DNA of 60,785 nucleotides from Lachnospiraceae bacterium (GTDB lineage: Bacteria > Bacillota > Clostridia > Lachnospirales > Lachnospiraceae), in the NCBI GenBank assembly GCA_017460885.1, contig JAFUAB010000003.1, positions 1 to 60,785 of the forward strand, given 5' to 3'. Both the position numbers and the translations under genes were made by a program. Positions 35,531-44,753 of the stretch are shown here, piece after piece (position 1 is the stretch's first letter; each line of letters begins with the position of its first letter). The notes under the pieces are model-generated. The model was given only the letters and a program-made list of their open reading frames with translations. It did not search any database and was not told the origin of the DNA.

Positions 35531-36556
35531 TCAGATTATGAGCATGGCGTCGCCGAAGGAAAAGAACCTGTAGCGCTCTTCCACGGCAGTATGATATGCC
35601 TTCAGAACATGCTCCCGTCCGGCCAGGGCGCTGACCAGCATGATTAGTGTGGACTCGGGCAGATGGAAATTGGTGATGAGTCCGTCAATTACCTTAAACT
35701 CATATCCGGGATAAATGAATATGTCGGTCTCCCCGGATCCCGGGATGATCCGGCCGGATGCGTCTGCCACGGACTCAAGCGTCCTGGTGGAAGTCGTTCC
35801 CACACTGATCACCCTGCCACCTGCGGCTTTTGCTTCATTAATGATGCGCGCAGTTTCTTCGGTGACCTCATACCACTCGCTGTGCATGTGATGATCCAGG
35901 ATATCATCCTCCTTGACCGGTCGAAAGGTGCCCAGGCCCACGTGCAGCGTCACGTATGCTATCCTGACTCCCATATCAGCTATCTCATTCAGCAGCCCGG
36001 TCGTGAAATGCAGTCCGGCTGTAGGTGCGGCCGCCGAACCATCATACTTCGCATACACGGTCTGATATCTGTTGCGGTCTTTTAATTCATGAGTGATATA
36101 CGGAGGCAGCGGCATCGTGCCCAGCTTGTCCAGCACCTCCTCAAATATTCCGTCATATTCAAACCTGATGATGCGGTTGCCGTCATCCTTCTGATCAACT
36201 ATCTCACCACGGAGCAGCCCCCCACCAAAAGTAACTCTCGCCCCTCGTCTTAACTTTTTGCCGGGACGGACTATGCATTCCCACTCATCGGCAGAAGTCC
36301 TTTTGAGCAGAAGTATCTCGATCGCTCCGCCTGTCTCTTCCTTTTCACCCAAAAGGCGCGCGGGGATAACTCTGGTGTTGTTTAATACCAGACAGTCTCC
36401 GGGATTCAGATACTCAGTGACATCCCTGAAGGTTCTGTGTTCTATATAACCGTCCTCGCGACCGAGCACCATCAGTCTGGAGGATGAGCGATCCTCAAGC
36501 GGATCCTGTGCTATCAGTTCTTCCGGCAGATCATAATAAAAATCCGATTTTTTCAT
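35531..36556 (-). CDS. queA: S-adenosylmethionine:tRNA ribosyltransferase-isomerase
   Basis: The 341-aa enzyme transfers and isomerises the ribosyl group of SAM onto 7-aminomethyl-deazaguanine in tRNA, the penultimate step of queuosine synthesis. Recognisable blocks are [45 protein letters not shown] and [10 protein letters not shown]. The start at 36556 ([11 protein letters not shown]) gives the usual N-terminus; an ATG 4 codons upstream is also possible, and neither has a strong ribosome site. The usual partner tgt is not adjacent. Confidence 0.95.
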   Translation of the reverse strand: MKKSDFYYDLPEELIAQDPLEDRSSSRLMVLGREDGYIEHRTFRDVTEYLNPGDCLVLNNTRVIPARLLGEKEETGGAIEILLLKRTSADEWECIVRPGKKLRRGARVTFGGGLLRGEIVDQKDDGNRIIRFEYDGIFEEVLDKLGTMPLPPYITHELKDRNRYQTVYAKYDGSAAAPTAGLHFTTGLLNEIADMGVRIAYVTLHVGLGTFRPVKEDDILDHHMHSEWYEVTEETARIINEAKAAGGRVISVGTTSTRTLESVADASGRIIPGSGETDIFIYPGYEFKVIDGLITNFHLPESTLIMLVSALAGREHVLKAYHTAVEERYRFFSFGDAMLII

Positions 36557-36579
36557 AAGTCGAACCATCCGTATGTGAA

Positions 36580-36614
36580 AACAGAAAACTCCCCGTCAAA
36601 AAAGCGGCGAGGAG
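36580..36614 (-). terminator. Terminator downstream of the M18 aminopeptidase gene
   Basis: On the minus strand CTCCTCG and CGGGGAG form a 7-bp stem (one T-G pair) with an A/T-rich loop, followed by TTTTCTGTTTT. It separates the aminopeptidase from queA. Confidence 0.65.
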
Positions 36615-36700
36615 CTTTCCGTATGTTTGTAAGCATAAACACAATTACATTATAGCACAATAAATATCTGTGTCACATTAATTTTCCTGTGATTCAAAAA

Positions 36701-36729
36701 TGTGTCGACAGAACCGTCCCGGTGACACA
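36701..36729. repeat. REP-like element, half copy
   Basis: TGTGTCGACAGAACCGTCCC followed by GGTGACACA matches the right half of the REP palindrome at 15777-15837 with one change in the core. It begins immediately after the aminopeptidase stop codon. Confidence 0.8.
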
Positions 36730-38187
36730 TTACATGCCTGCACATTCAAGGAAGGCTATATAACCCTTAAGTGACTCGTAGAGATCAGCCTTGCTGATGG
36801 CTTCCCAGGGTGCGTGCATATTGAGTACAGCAACTCCGGAATCTATTACGTTCATTCCGTACAAAGCAAGTATATAGGCGATGGTTCCGCCGCCTCCGAG
36901 ATCCACCTTTCCAAGCTCGGCGGTCTGGTAAACAACACCTCTCTTATCGAGGATATCGCGCAGATGAGCTATATATTCGGCATTGGCATCGTTTGAACCT
37001 GATTTGCCGCGGGAACCCGTGAACTTATTAAACACAAGTCCGTGTCCGAGATGAGCCGCATTCTTTTTATCAAATGAAGAAGCGTATGTCGGATCAAAGC
37101 CCGCACTCACATCGGAGCTCAGCATGCACGAAGCGGCCAGAGCTCTCTTGAGCTTAAGCTCCGAGAATCCCTCCGTCAGATCCATAACCTCAGATACAGC
37201 ATTCTCAAAGAATCTGGACTGCATACCGGTTGCTCCCACAGAGCCGATCTCTTCCTTGTCAACCAGGATGCAGCATGCCGTTCTTTCAACATCTCCCGAC
37301 TCCAGCATGGCCATCATCGAAGGATAAGCACATACTCTGTCATCATGGCCGTATCCGAGAACCATGCTTCTGTCGAAGCCTGCTTCTCTGGCACGTCCGG
37401 CAGGCACAACCTCCAGCTCAGCGGAGAGGAAATCCTCCTCATCAAACCCGTATTCATCCTTAAGGATCTTTACGATCCCCTCTTTAACGGGATCCTTAGC
37501 CTTATCCTGCTGATCCTTCTTATCCTTTTTCTTTTTGTCCGTCTTTTCCTCAGCTTCATCCTCGGACTTTCCGGATACCTTGAGCGGCCTGTTACCGATG
37601 ATAATATCCAGAGCCTCTCCCTCTACAACCTTAGCGCCCTTCTTTTCAAGCTGCTCGGCAGCGAGATGTATCAGCAGATCCGATACGAAGAACACGGGAT
37701 CCTCGGGATTCTCACCCACATTCATTTCCACGGTGGTACCGTCCTTAAGTACCACTACACCATGCAGGGCAAGCGGTATGGTAACCCACTGGTATTTCTT
37801 TACACCGCCGTAATAGTGTGTATCCAGATATGCTATACCCGTATCCTCATACAGTGGGTTCTGCTTGATATCAAGTCTGGGAGAATCTATATGTGCGCCC
37901 AGGATATTCAGTCCTTCCTCCACAGGCTTTTTGCCTATCTTGAACATGACCACGGACTTATTCATCTGAACACAGTAAACCTTGTCTCCGGCTTTGAGCT
38001 TAATGCCCTTTTTGCGTGCTTCACTGAGTTCCACATATCCGGCTTCCTCTATGGTATTGACGATCCTGTCCACGCACTCGCGTTCGGTCTTGCATTCGCT
38101 CAGAAAGTCAATATACCCGGAAGCAACTCTGTCTACTTCCTTCAATTCCTTTTTGTCATATTGTTCCCATGCATTTTTTGTTTCCAT
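36730..38187 (-). CDS. M18-family aminopeptidase
   Basis: The 485-aa cytosolic zinc peptidase removes N-terminal residues, typically acidic or neutral, from peptides. The metal-site motifs are LGAHIDSPRLD (His and the following Asp region), GYGHDDRVCAYP and ILVDKEEIGSVGATG. A Lys/Glu/Asp-rich insert (about residues 215-245) is a charged loop not seen in most homologues. The start at 38187 follows GGAAGG; an ORF extension to 38220 lacks support. A REP half-copy and a terminator follow it. Confidence 0.93.
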   Translation of the reverse strand: METKNAWEQYDKKELKEVDRVASGYIDFLSECKTERECVDRIVNTIEEAGYVELSEARKKGIKLKAGDKVYCVQMNKSVVMFKIGKKPVEEGLNILGAHIDSPRLDIKQNPLYEDTGIAYLDTHYYGGVKKYQWVTIPLALHGVVVLKDGTTVEMNVGENPEDPVFFVSDLLIHLAAEQLEKKGAKVVEGEALDIIIGNRPLKVSGKSEDEAEEKTDKKKKDKKDQQDKAKDPVKEGIVKILKDEYGFDEEDFLSAELEVVPAGRAREAGFDRSMVLGYGHDDRVCAYPSMMAMLESGDVERTACCILVDKEEIGSVGATGMQSRFFENAVSEVMDLTEGFSELKLKRALAASCMLSSDVSAGFDPTYASSFDKKNAAHLGHGLVFNKFTGSRGKSGSNDANAEYIAHLRDILDKRGVVYQTAELGKVDLGGGGTIAYILALYGMNVIDSGVAVLNMHAPWEAISKADLYESLKGYIAFLECAGM

Positions 38188-38271
38188 AATCCTTCCTTTC
38201 ATAGTCTCATAATCTGTCATCGATCACATCCGCATTGTCTGCCGGTATGTTACAAGGCAGGTCTGTATATG

Positions 38272-40641
38272 TTATTGAAGCTTAAGCCTCACGCCCTTTT
38301 TCTTTAAGCCCTCAAGTATTGCATCAACATGCTGCTGAACCTCTTCTCCGGTCAGGGTTCTGTCCGAAGCAACAAATGAGAATCTCAGTGTGATGCTCTT
38401 GACCGGTCCTGCGTCATAGATATCTATTACCGATGTTTTGCTGAGTTCCTTTATCCTGAGATCATCCCAGCAGGAAGCGATGTCTTCGTATCTGACACCA
38501 TCCGGGATCACAAGACTCAGATCGTAATCTACGGCAGGATAAGCCGAGGGCTCGATAAATTCAAGATCAGCCGGCTCAATCTTAAGCAGATCATCCATAT
38601 CGATCTCTATACAAACCACATATGCATTCTTTGCGATCCTGGTGCGCACCGAAGGATAGAGCGTATTCAAAACCCCTATCACGGTTCCGTCAACACTTAT
38701 CTCCGAGGTGTTCTTGGGATGCTGCCATTCATGAGAAACATCGATTTTCCTGTATGTTACCTTTTTATGCTTGAGCTCCGATACGATCGAATTGATCAGA
38801 CCTACAGCCTCCATATACAGCTCCTTTTCGCTGCGTTCCTTGCTGTAGGTACATACAGCCAGATGCCTGTGCTCATCCGCCGTACCATCCGGGCGAGTAC
38901 CCTCCACGACGCGCCCTATCTCAAAAATACCGAATTCATTACGGAAGTTCCTGTTCTGTCTTACCGCGGGCAGGAAACTGAGCATCATCGAAGTACGAAG
39001 GATTCCTGTACTCTTTTCTTCGGACGCCTGAACAAGCTTTACATTGTCCTCGGGCTTGAGTCCCAGGTCGCGAAGCGCATCAGGATCACACCATATCCTG
39101 GTGTGAATCTCATGCATACCGTAAGTCTTGACCAGCATATCCTTGACATGATCCTCCTCGATGCGCCTTTCGGTCTTCTTGGCGGGCGCGATGGGGCTCA
39201 GTGCGGTCTTGATCTCAAAGTTGTCATATCCGTAGATCCTTGTGATCTCCTCCACAATATCGGCCTGCATCGAGATATCCTTGGTGGCTCTCCAGCTGGG
39301 TACCTTAACGGAGAAGGAATCTCCGTTGCGTTCGGTACCGAACCCGAGTGAAACAAGGGTGTCATAAATCCGCTCGGAGCTGATATCTATGCCGGTATAT
39401 CTGTCCACAAAAGCCTTGTCAAAATCAACTGTAAGCTCCGGATACTTCTTAACATACACATCCGTGATATTGGTTGTGCAGTGTATGCCGGGATCTGCGT
39501 CATACAGCAGCTTGATAAATCTCTGTACAGCGGTATAGGTCATTTCGGGATCAAGTGTTTTTTCGTAGCGTGCCGAAGCATCGGTACGAAGCGCAAGCCT
39601 CGAAGCGCTCTTTCTGATGGAAACCCCGTCAAAGTTAGCGGATTCCAGCATCACACTGTGTGTGTCTTCAACGATCTCGGAATCCAGACCGCCCATGATC
39701 CCCGCTATACCCGTAGGCTGCTCTCCGTCCCAGATCATCAGAGTATCTGTAGTTATCTCCCTGTCCTGACCGTCCAGCGTCTTGAATGTAAACGGCTCTT
39801 TAGGAGTATCCACAACTATCCTGTTCATCTTATCACCGTTAAATGCATGCATCGGCTGCCCCAGCTCAAGCATTATATAGTTGGTGATATCAGCTAGAAG
39901 ATTTATGGCTCTCATGCCGCAGTAATACAGACGGATCTGCATTTCCATAGGGCTTCTGTTCTCATTGATATTTTCGATACGTACCGAGCTGTATCTGTAT
40001 ACCAGATCCCTGTTCCTGATCTCGACCGGAACCTCCGCATCACCTCTGTAATCGCTGTCGCGTACAGGCAGCTCCTTAAGAGGCTGTCCGGTAAGAGCAG
40101 CAAACTCTCTGGCCATGCCGTAATGCCCCCACAGATCGGGACGGTTGGTAAGGGATTTGTTGTCCACCTCAAATATCACATCATCGATAGGGAACAGTTC
40201 CTTCAGATCCGTACCGTTCTTAAAGGAATTATCCAGCTCCATGATCCCCGAGTGATCGTCGGATATTCCCAGTTCCTTAGCTGAGCAGCACATTCCGTAG
40301 GACTCACGTCCGCGAAGCTTTGCAGGCTTGATCTCCATCTCGCCTACCTGTCCGCCGACCTTGACAAATGCGGTCTTGATCCCTGTCCTGGCGTTGGGAG
40401 CACCGCAGACAACATCATAAACCTGATCTCCGGCATCAACTTTGAGCAGATGCAGATGATCAGAGTCGGGATGATCCTCACAGCTTAGGATCTCTCCGAC
40501 TACCACGTTTCTGATGTCGCTGCCCTTATATACGATATCCTCCACTTCGGCAGTGGAGAGCGTAAACCTGTGAATCAGTTTTTCCAGATCCTGTCCGTCG
40601 AGATTTACGAAATCTCTGATCCAATTCATTGATACATACAT
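38272..40641 (-). CDS. pheT: Phenylalanyl-tRNA synthetase beta subunit
   Basis: This 789-aa subunit has the standard bacterial order: EMAP-type tRNA-binding domain (~40-155, with VVGEILSCEDHPDSDHLHLL), B3/B4 editing domain, B5 domain, catalytic-like domain and a C-terminal anticodon-binding FDX-ACB domain (YPAVDYDLSLVIPDG). With pheS it charges tRNA-Phe. It follows pheS by 20 bp, and AGGAG lies 8 nt before the ATG. Confidence 0.97.
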   Translation of the reverse strand: MYVSMNWIRDFVNLDGQDLEKLIHRFTLSTAEVEDIVYKGSDIRNVVVGEILSCEDHPDSDHLHLLKVDAGDQVYDVVCGAPNARTGIKTAFVKVGGQVGEMEIKPAKLRGRESYGMCCSAKELGISDDHSGIMELDNSFKNGTDLKELFPIDDVIFEVDNKSLTNRPDLWGHYGMAREFAALTGQPLKELPVRDSDYRGDAEVPVEIRNRDLVYRYSSVRIENINENRSPMEMQIRLYYCGMRAINLLADITNYIMLELGQPMHAFNGDKMNRIVVDTPKEPFTFKTLDGQDREITTDTLMIWDGEQPTGIAGIMGGLDSEIVEDTHSVMLESANFDGVSIRKSASRLALRTDASARYEKTLDPEMTYTAVQRFIKLLYDADPGIHCTTNITDVYVKKYPELTVDFDKAFVDRYTGIDISSERIYDTLVSLGFGTERNGDSFSVKVPSWRATKDISMQADIVEEITRIYGYDNFEIKTALSPIAPAKKTERRIEEDHVKDMLVKTYGMHEIHTRIWCDPDALRDLGLKPEDNVKLVQASEEKSTGILRTSMMLSFLPAVRQNRNFRNEFGIFEIGRVVEGTRPDGTADEHRHLAVCTYSKERSEKELYMEAVGLINSIVSELKHKKVTYRKIDVSHEWQHPKNTSEISVDGTVIGVLNTLYPSVRTRIAKNAYVVCIEIDMDDLLKIEPADLEFIEPSAYPAVDYDLSLVIPDGVRYEDIASCWDDLRIKELSKTSVIDIYDAGPVKSITLRFSFVASDRTLTGEEVQQHVDAILEGLKKKGVRLKLQ

Positions 40642-40661
40642 AATTTCTTCTCCTCCCCGAT

Positions 40662-41726
40662 CTATCTGCTGACAAACTGTGAAAGCGCGCTCAGATCACA
40701 GTCGTTGAATGTCCTGATGTCTCCTACCTCGTACTTCATCATGGCCAGACGGGTAAGACCCAGACCAAACGCAAAGCCCGTATATTCATAGGGATTCTCC
40801 TCGGTATTGATACCTCCTGCTCTGAGTACGTTGGGATGGATCATTCCGCAGGGACACAGCTCCAGCCATCCGGAATTCTTGCATGAAGGGCAGCCGTCTC
40901 CTCCGCAGATCAGGCACTGTATGTCCAGCTCAAAGCCGGGCTCCACAAAGGGGAAAAAGCCGGGACGAAGTCTGACGGTAACCTCTCTCTCAAACACCTC
41001 GGAAAGCATGGTCTTCATAAAATAGATCAGATTGGATATCGAGATATCCTTGTCGATCATGATACCCTCCATCTGGAAGAAGGTATTCTCATGGCAGGCG
41101 TCTATAGCCTCGTTACGGAAGCATCTGCCCGGGAACACGGCTCTTATCGGGCGGCCTTCTTCCTTGAGTCTCCTGCCGTATTTGATCATGATCGCATTCT
41201 GAGCTGCGGAAGTATGACTCTTGAGCAGCTGATTCGGTGTATTCAGATAATAAGTATCCTGCATATCCCTCGCCGGATGAAAGGGAGGGATATTGAGGGC
41301 TTCGAAGCAATGATAATCGTCCACGATTTCATTGTAATCCTCAACATCAAAGCCCATGGATTCGAAAATATCCTCAAGCTGTCTCTGCACGAGAGTTATG
41401 GGATGGAACGAACCGGTCAGCGTATCTGTGGGCAGGGACTCGTCATAGCTTTCTGCCGACTGGATCAGGATCTGCTCCTGCAACCTGATGATCTCATCCT
41501 TCTTTTCCTCAAATCTGGATGTGATCTCCGACTTAAAGGAGTTGATCATCTGACCGACATCCTTCTTTTCTTCGGGCGGAACCTTACCAAGCTCCTTCAT
41601 GAGTTCGGAGATATATCCCTTCTTGCTCATGAATTTAAGTCTGAGATCCTCAAGCGACTGCACATCACTTACAGAGCTCATCTCCTCCCTGAACTGTGCT
41701 CCAAGCTTTTCAATTTTTTCTCTCAT
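40662..41726 (-). CDS. pheS: Phenylalanyl-tRNA synthetase alpha subunit
   Basis: The 354-aa catalytic subunit has an N-terminal coiled-coil tRNA arm (1-85) and class II motifs: motif 2 VFPGRCFRNEAIDACHENTF and motif 3 GFAFGLGLTRLAMMKY. A four-Cys cluster (CLICGGDGCPSCKNSGW) is typical of Firmicutes PheS. AAAGGAG precedes the ATG. The 123-bp gap upstream is too short for a T-box leader and I see none. Confidence 0.97.
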   Translation of the reverse strand: MREKIEKLGAQFREEMSSVSDVQSLEDLRLKFMSKKGYISELMKELGKVPPEEKKDVGQMINSFKSEITSRFEEKKDEIIRLQEQILIQSAESYDESLPTDTLTGSFHPITLVQRQLEDIFESMGFDVEDYNEIVDDYHCFEALNIPPFHPARDMQDTYYLNTPNQLLKSHTSAAQNAIMIKYGRRLKEEGRPIRAVFPGRCFRNEAIDACHENTFFQMEGIMIDKDISISNLIYFMKTMLSEVFEREVTVRLRPGFFPFVEPGFELDIQCLICGGDGCPSCKNSGWLELCPCGMIHPNVLRAGGINTEENPYEYTGFAFGLGLTRLAMMKYEVGDIRTFNDCDLSALSQFVSR

Positions 41727-41849
41727 AACACTACTCCTTTGACTGCAAATACTGTCTGCAAATTATATCAGACCGGATCTTAATTCCGGGATCCTTTCCT
41801 TTATAGTCAACTGATATGTAATTTCCGTATGGCTCACAAAATGCAGTTA

Positions 41850-42692
41850 CTAAACTCGTTTACTATTCTTTCCCATCTTTACGACTCTGCCGAGCCAGCA
41901 ATTGATATATGCTCCCACCAGAATGATATACATCATCATGTACATATAGAGCATGACGATTATGACCGTAGCCAGACTTCCGTAGGTCGAGAATCCGTCA
42001 AAATGATTCAGGTAAAACGAAAATACCCAGGAGCCCGCCGACCATGCAATGGCTGCAAAAACGGCTCCGGGAAGCTGCATCGTAAACTTCTGTTTGATGC
42101 TCGGCACCATACAATAGATCGCCGTAAACAGCAGAATGAGCAAAACAAGCGAAACCGGATATCTGAGCCTCAATATCAGACTCCTCATCGGTTCCAGGTC
42201 CGGCATATGCCTGAAAAAGAAATTAACTATCGTCCGACCGAACATCAATATACCGATCATGATGACTATGGCTATCATCAGAGCAATAGTATAAACGCAG
42301 CCCAGGATCCTCAGAAGTATGAAGTTTCTTCTCTCCCGTATATCATAGACAACATTGAGCCCGCGTATCAATGCCTGCATAGCCTTACCGGCAGACCAGA
42401 GTGTTACTATGATAGAGACCGTGATGATCCCCGCAGAGGAATCATATATCTCCTGGATGATATCGACTATAAAAGTATCTGCCGCTTCCGGAATCACACG
42501 CATGATCACGCTCAGGAGCATTTCCTCCGTGACAAAGGTGTATGGCATAACGGCAAAGGCCACCATCATAAACGGAATAAGTGACAAAAACATGAAGAAC
42601 GCAGTGCTTGCTGCGTAGTCAGGCACATTTTTACTGTTGAATGCCTGTGAGAAGTTATTTATAAAAATATACAGCTTCTTGGTCTTCTTCAT
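41850..42692 (-). CDS. YihY/BrkB-family inner membrane protein
   Basis: The 280-aa protein has six membrane segments and family blocks YAASTAFFMFLSLIPFMM, WSAGKAMQALIRGLN and GSLATVIIVMLYMYMMMYIILVGA. The family was once labelled ribonuclease BN; its role is unknown, perhaps transport. A GTG (42698) and an ATG (42692) are both possible. Neither has a ribosome site, and both sit directly against the T-run of the 6S RNA terminator, so expression may come from read-through or from a leaderless message. Confidence 0.88.
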   Translation of the reverse strand: MKKTKKLYIFINNFSQAFNSKNVPDYAASTAFFMFLSLIPFMMVAFAVMPYTFVTEEMLLSVIMRVIPEAADTFIVDIIQEIYDSSAGIITVSIIVTLWSAGKAMQALIRGLNVVYDIRERRNFILLRILGCVYTIALMIAIVIMIGILMFGRTIVNFFFRHMPDLEPMRSLILRLRYPVSLVLLILLFTAIYCMVPSIKQKFTMQLPGAVFAAIAWSAGSWVFSFYLNHFDGFSTYGSLATVIIVMLYMYMMMYIILVGAYINCWLGRVVKMGKNSKRV

Positions 42693-42698
42693 ATACAC

Positions 42699-42755
42699 AA
42701 AAAAACGTTACTACCCACAGTGCCGAAACACCGCACTACACCCGTGAATAGTAAC
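42699..42755 (-). terminator. Rho-independent terminator of the 6S RNA gene
   Basis: On the minus strand GTTACTATTCAC pairs with GTGGGTAGTAAC over 12 bp (GU pairs included), with an inner AGTGC/GCACT stem, and is followed at once by GTTTTTTT. It abuts the start codon of the BrkB-type gene. Confidence 0.85.
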
Positions 42756-42759
42756 CCTC

Positions 42760-42954
42760 CCCCGAAATGCCGGTTCCTGCTTTTTGAGTCCTAGCTATCA
42801 GCCAGGTGGGCAACCTCAGCAGCACTTCTGCCTTCCACTGCTTCTCGCAAGTCCGAGACTAAACGACGTAGGCCTGACATCCATGATGCGATTCGGAATC
42901 CCTTTCAAAAAAATGTAGGTTCAAAAACGCAGGAGTTGTCGCACATTCCAGGTT
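42760..42954 (-). ncRNA. ssrS: 6S RNA
   Basis: The ~195-nt RNA folds as one long rod by hand. The closing stem is CCTGGAATG with CATTTCGGG (9 bp with GU). Next, TCCTGC-TTTTTGA pairs exactly with TCAAAAAGCAGGA. Firmicutes 6S features are readable: GTTTTTGAACCTACATTTTT near the 5' end and the GCCCACCTGG...CTAGGA block on the 3' side of the central bubble. A consensus promoter and a strong terminator frame it. 6S RNA binds the sigma-A polymerase holoenzyme in stationary phase. The exact ends are estimates. Confidence 0.85.
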
Positions 42955-42960
42955 AATTAA

Positions 42961-42989
42961 ATTATAGACGCATCGGCTGTATATCGCAA
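42961..42989 (-). promoter_or_regulatory. Promoter of the 6S RNA gene
   Basis: On the minus strand TTGCGA (42989-42984), a 17-bp spacer and TATAAT (42966-42961) place the start at about 42954, at the first bases of the 6S closing stem. Confidence 0.8.
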
Positions 42990-43017
42990 GAAAAAATTAT
43001 CCGGTCGTCTTATTAGA

Positions 43018-43140
43018 GAAACGCTGATTAAAGCGTTTCCCGCGCCGGATTTTCGATGCGAAGCATCAATTTCCACTGAAAATCCGTGCGCATCCGTGCG
43101 TAGCTCTCAGGATAGACTGAATTAATCAGTCTTTCCTGAG
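43018..43140. repeat. Hairpin-core-hairpin repeat module, copy 2
   Basis: The left hairpin is GAAACGCT/AGCGTTTC. The core (GCGCCGGATTTTC paired with GAAAATCCG-TGCGC around GATGCGAAGCATC) matches copy 1 at 11230-11284 with paired substitutions. The right hairpin has CTCAGGA-AGACTGA arms (43106-43140). The right hairpin contains the last codons and stop of uxuB. Confidence 0.8.
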
Positions 43141-44753
43141 ACGTATTTGTCCAATGTGGCTCTCACTGCCCCAGGACCGGCGGTAAGCTCGGCAAAATAC
43201 TCCTTAACAAGCCCGTCAAGCCTGACAGTCTTTAGATTCACGCCAAAGATACTGTCATTTTCCAGCAGAGGATCTATGATCCGTCCGGCAGTGTCAGCAT
43301 CCATACCGGGGACAGCCTCTGACATCGCCGGCAACAGCTCGTCCAGCATGGGATCCGGACTGAGCTCGAAGGCTCTGCCCTCGTCATCCACGGACATCAG
43401 ATATCTTAACCAGCCCGCATATACAAGCGGGATATATTTCAGAGAATGAACGTCCAGCCTGTCTGACGAAACGTACGCCTTGATAGTCTCTCCAAAGCGG
43501 ATAGGAAGCTTCTGTGAGGTATCACAGGCGATCCTCTGCGGTGTATCGGGCATAAACGGATTTGGAATACGTACATTTACGACTTCATCGATGAAGGCCT
43601 TAGGATCAATGATCCCGGGATCGACCACCACGGGCAATCCCTCCACATAACCGATCTGTTCCACCAGCTTCTTAAGCTGCGGATCCTTCATCTCCTCCGA
43701 AATGAGCGTGTACCCCAGGAGACATCCGAAGACAGCCAATGTTGTATGAAGCGGATTGAGACAGGTACAGACCTTCATCCTTTCAACCTTATCCACGGTC
43801 TCCCGATCCGTATAAATGATACCGCCTTTATCAAGGGGTAGCCTGCCATTTGGAAAATCATCCTCGATAACCAGGTACTGGCACTCCTCGGCATTGACAA
43901 AAGGCGCTACCCAGGTCTTTTTGGATGTGACAATCGCATCGAGGCCGATGATATTGTCCCCGGCCAGAAGCTCTTCCACACGTGAATCCGGACGCGGTGT
44001 GATCTTGTCGATCATGCTCCAGGGATAAGATACCCTGCCGCTGTTAAGAACATAATCAACAAAGCCTTCATCGGTAAATCCGTTCGCGATCCATCCTTTT
44101 GCAAAGCATTCCGCGGCTGTCCTGAGCTTATCGCCGTTATGCGAGCAGTTGTCCATGCTCACCATGGCGATAGGAAGTGCACCGTTTTTGTATCTTTCAT
44201 AAAGCAGGGCAAAGACCTTTCCAAGATAGCTATCGGCCTCATCAGGACCCGCAGACAGATCTGCGGCGATCGCAGGAGATAAGCTGCCGTCAGGTGCACT
44301 CACGGCATATCCCTTTTCGGTGATCGTGAAGCTGGCCATCTTAAGGGAAGGATTCGAAAATATCTCCTTAAGGCGCTTAAAATCTGTATCGTTACCTCTG
44401 TCGAGGATCAGGGATTCCACCATACTTCCGATCACTGTCTTTTCAACAGTGGCATCCGACTTCAATGTAGCCAGGATACTCAGGTTATCATGGGGACGGT
44501 AGCTCTTCTCGATGATCTCGTAATCATATCCCTCTACCGCGATAAGACCGGTATCCATGATCCCGCGATCCAGAAGCTCCTGACATACGCCGGCCTGAAA
44601 TGCGCGAAAGATATTGCCTGCTCCGAAGTGAACCCATTCGGGACGGCTTTCGGTATTGGCAAGCACCTGCTCATGATCAAACCCGGGCAGTCTGTATCCG
44701 GCTTTCTCAAATGCGGTTCTGTCTTCAAGGATGCTTTTTCTCTTCAGTTCCAT
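43122..44753 (-). CDS. uxuB: Mannonate oxidoreductase / fructuronate reductase (mannitol dehydrogenase family)
   Basis: The 543-aa NAD-dependent enzyme interconverts D-fructuronate and D-mannonate in glucuronate catabolism. The N-terminal Rossmann region (WVHFGAGNIFRAFQAGV) and the family motifs (VSMDNCSHNGDKL, CLNPLHTTLAVFGCLLGY, RYLMSVDDEG) are present. Its ATG overlaps the uxuA stop by one base. The last five codons and stop are part of a hairpin of repeat module copy 2. It could act on another hexuronate, but the uxuA neighbour argues for mannonate. Confidence 0.92.
   Translation of the reverse strand: MELKRKSILEDRTAFEKAGYRLPGFDHEQVLANTESRPEWVHFGAGNIFRAFQAGVCQELLDRGIMDTGLIAVEGYDYEIIEKSYRPHDNLSILATLKSDATVEKTVIGSMVESLILDRGNDTDFKRLKEIFSNPSLKMASFTITEKGYAVSAPDGSLSPAIAADLSAGPDEADSYLGKVFALLYERYKNGALPIAMVSMDNCSHNGDKLRTAAECFAKGWIANGFTDEGFVDYVLNSGRVSYPWSMIDKITPRPDSRVEELLAGDNIIGLDAIVTSKKTWVAPFVNAEECQYLVIEDDFPNGRLPLDKGGIIYTDRETVDKVERMKVCTCLNPLHTTLAVFGCLLGYTLISEEMKDPQLKKLVEQIGYVEGLPVVVDPGIIDPKAFIDEVVNVRIPNPFMPDTPQRIACDTSQKLPIRFGETIKAYVSSDRLDVHSLKYIPLVYAGWLRYLMSVDDEGRAFELSPDPMLDELLPAMSEAVPGMDADTAGRIIDPLLENDSIFGVNLKTVRLDGLVKEYFAELTAGPGAVRATLDKYVSGKTD

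Noticed and set aside
36557-36700. PreQ1 riboswitch upstream of queA
   Set aside because: No preQ1 aptamer-like hairpin with an A-rich tail precedes the start. The only structure is the terminator of the upstream peptidase gene.
41727-41849. T-box leader of pheS/pheT
   Set aside because: The gap is 123 bp and lacks the T-box sequence and specifier hairpin; only a weak 5-bp stem is present.
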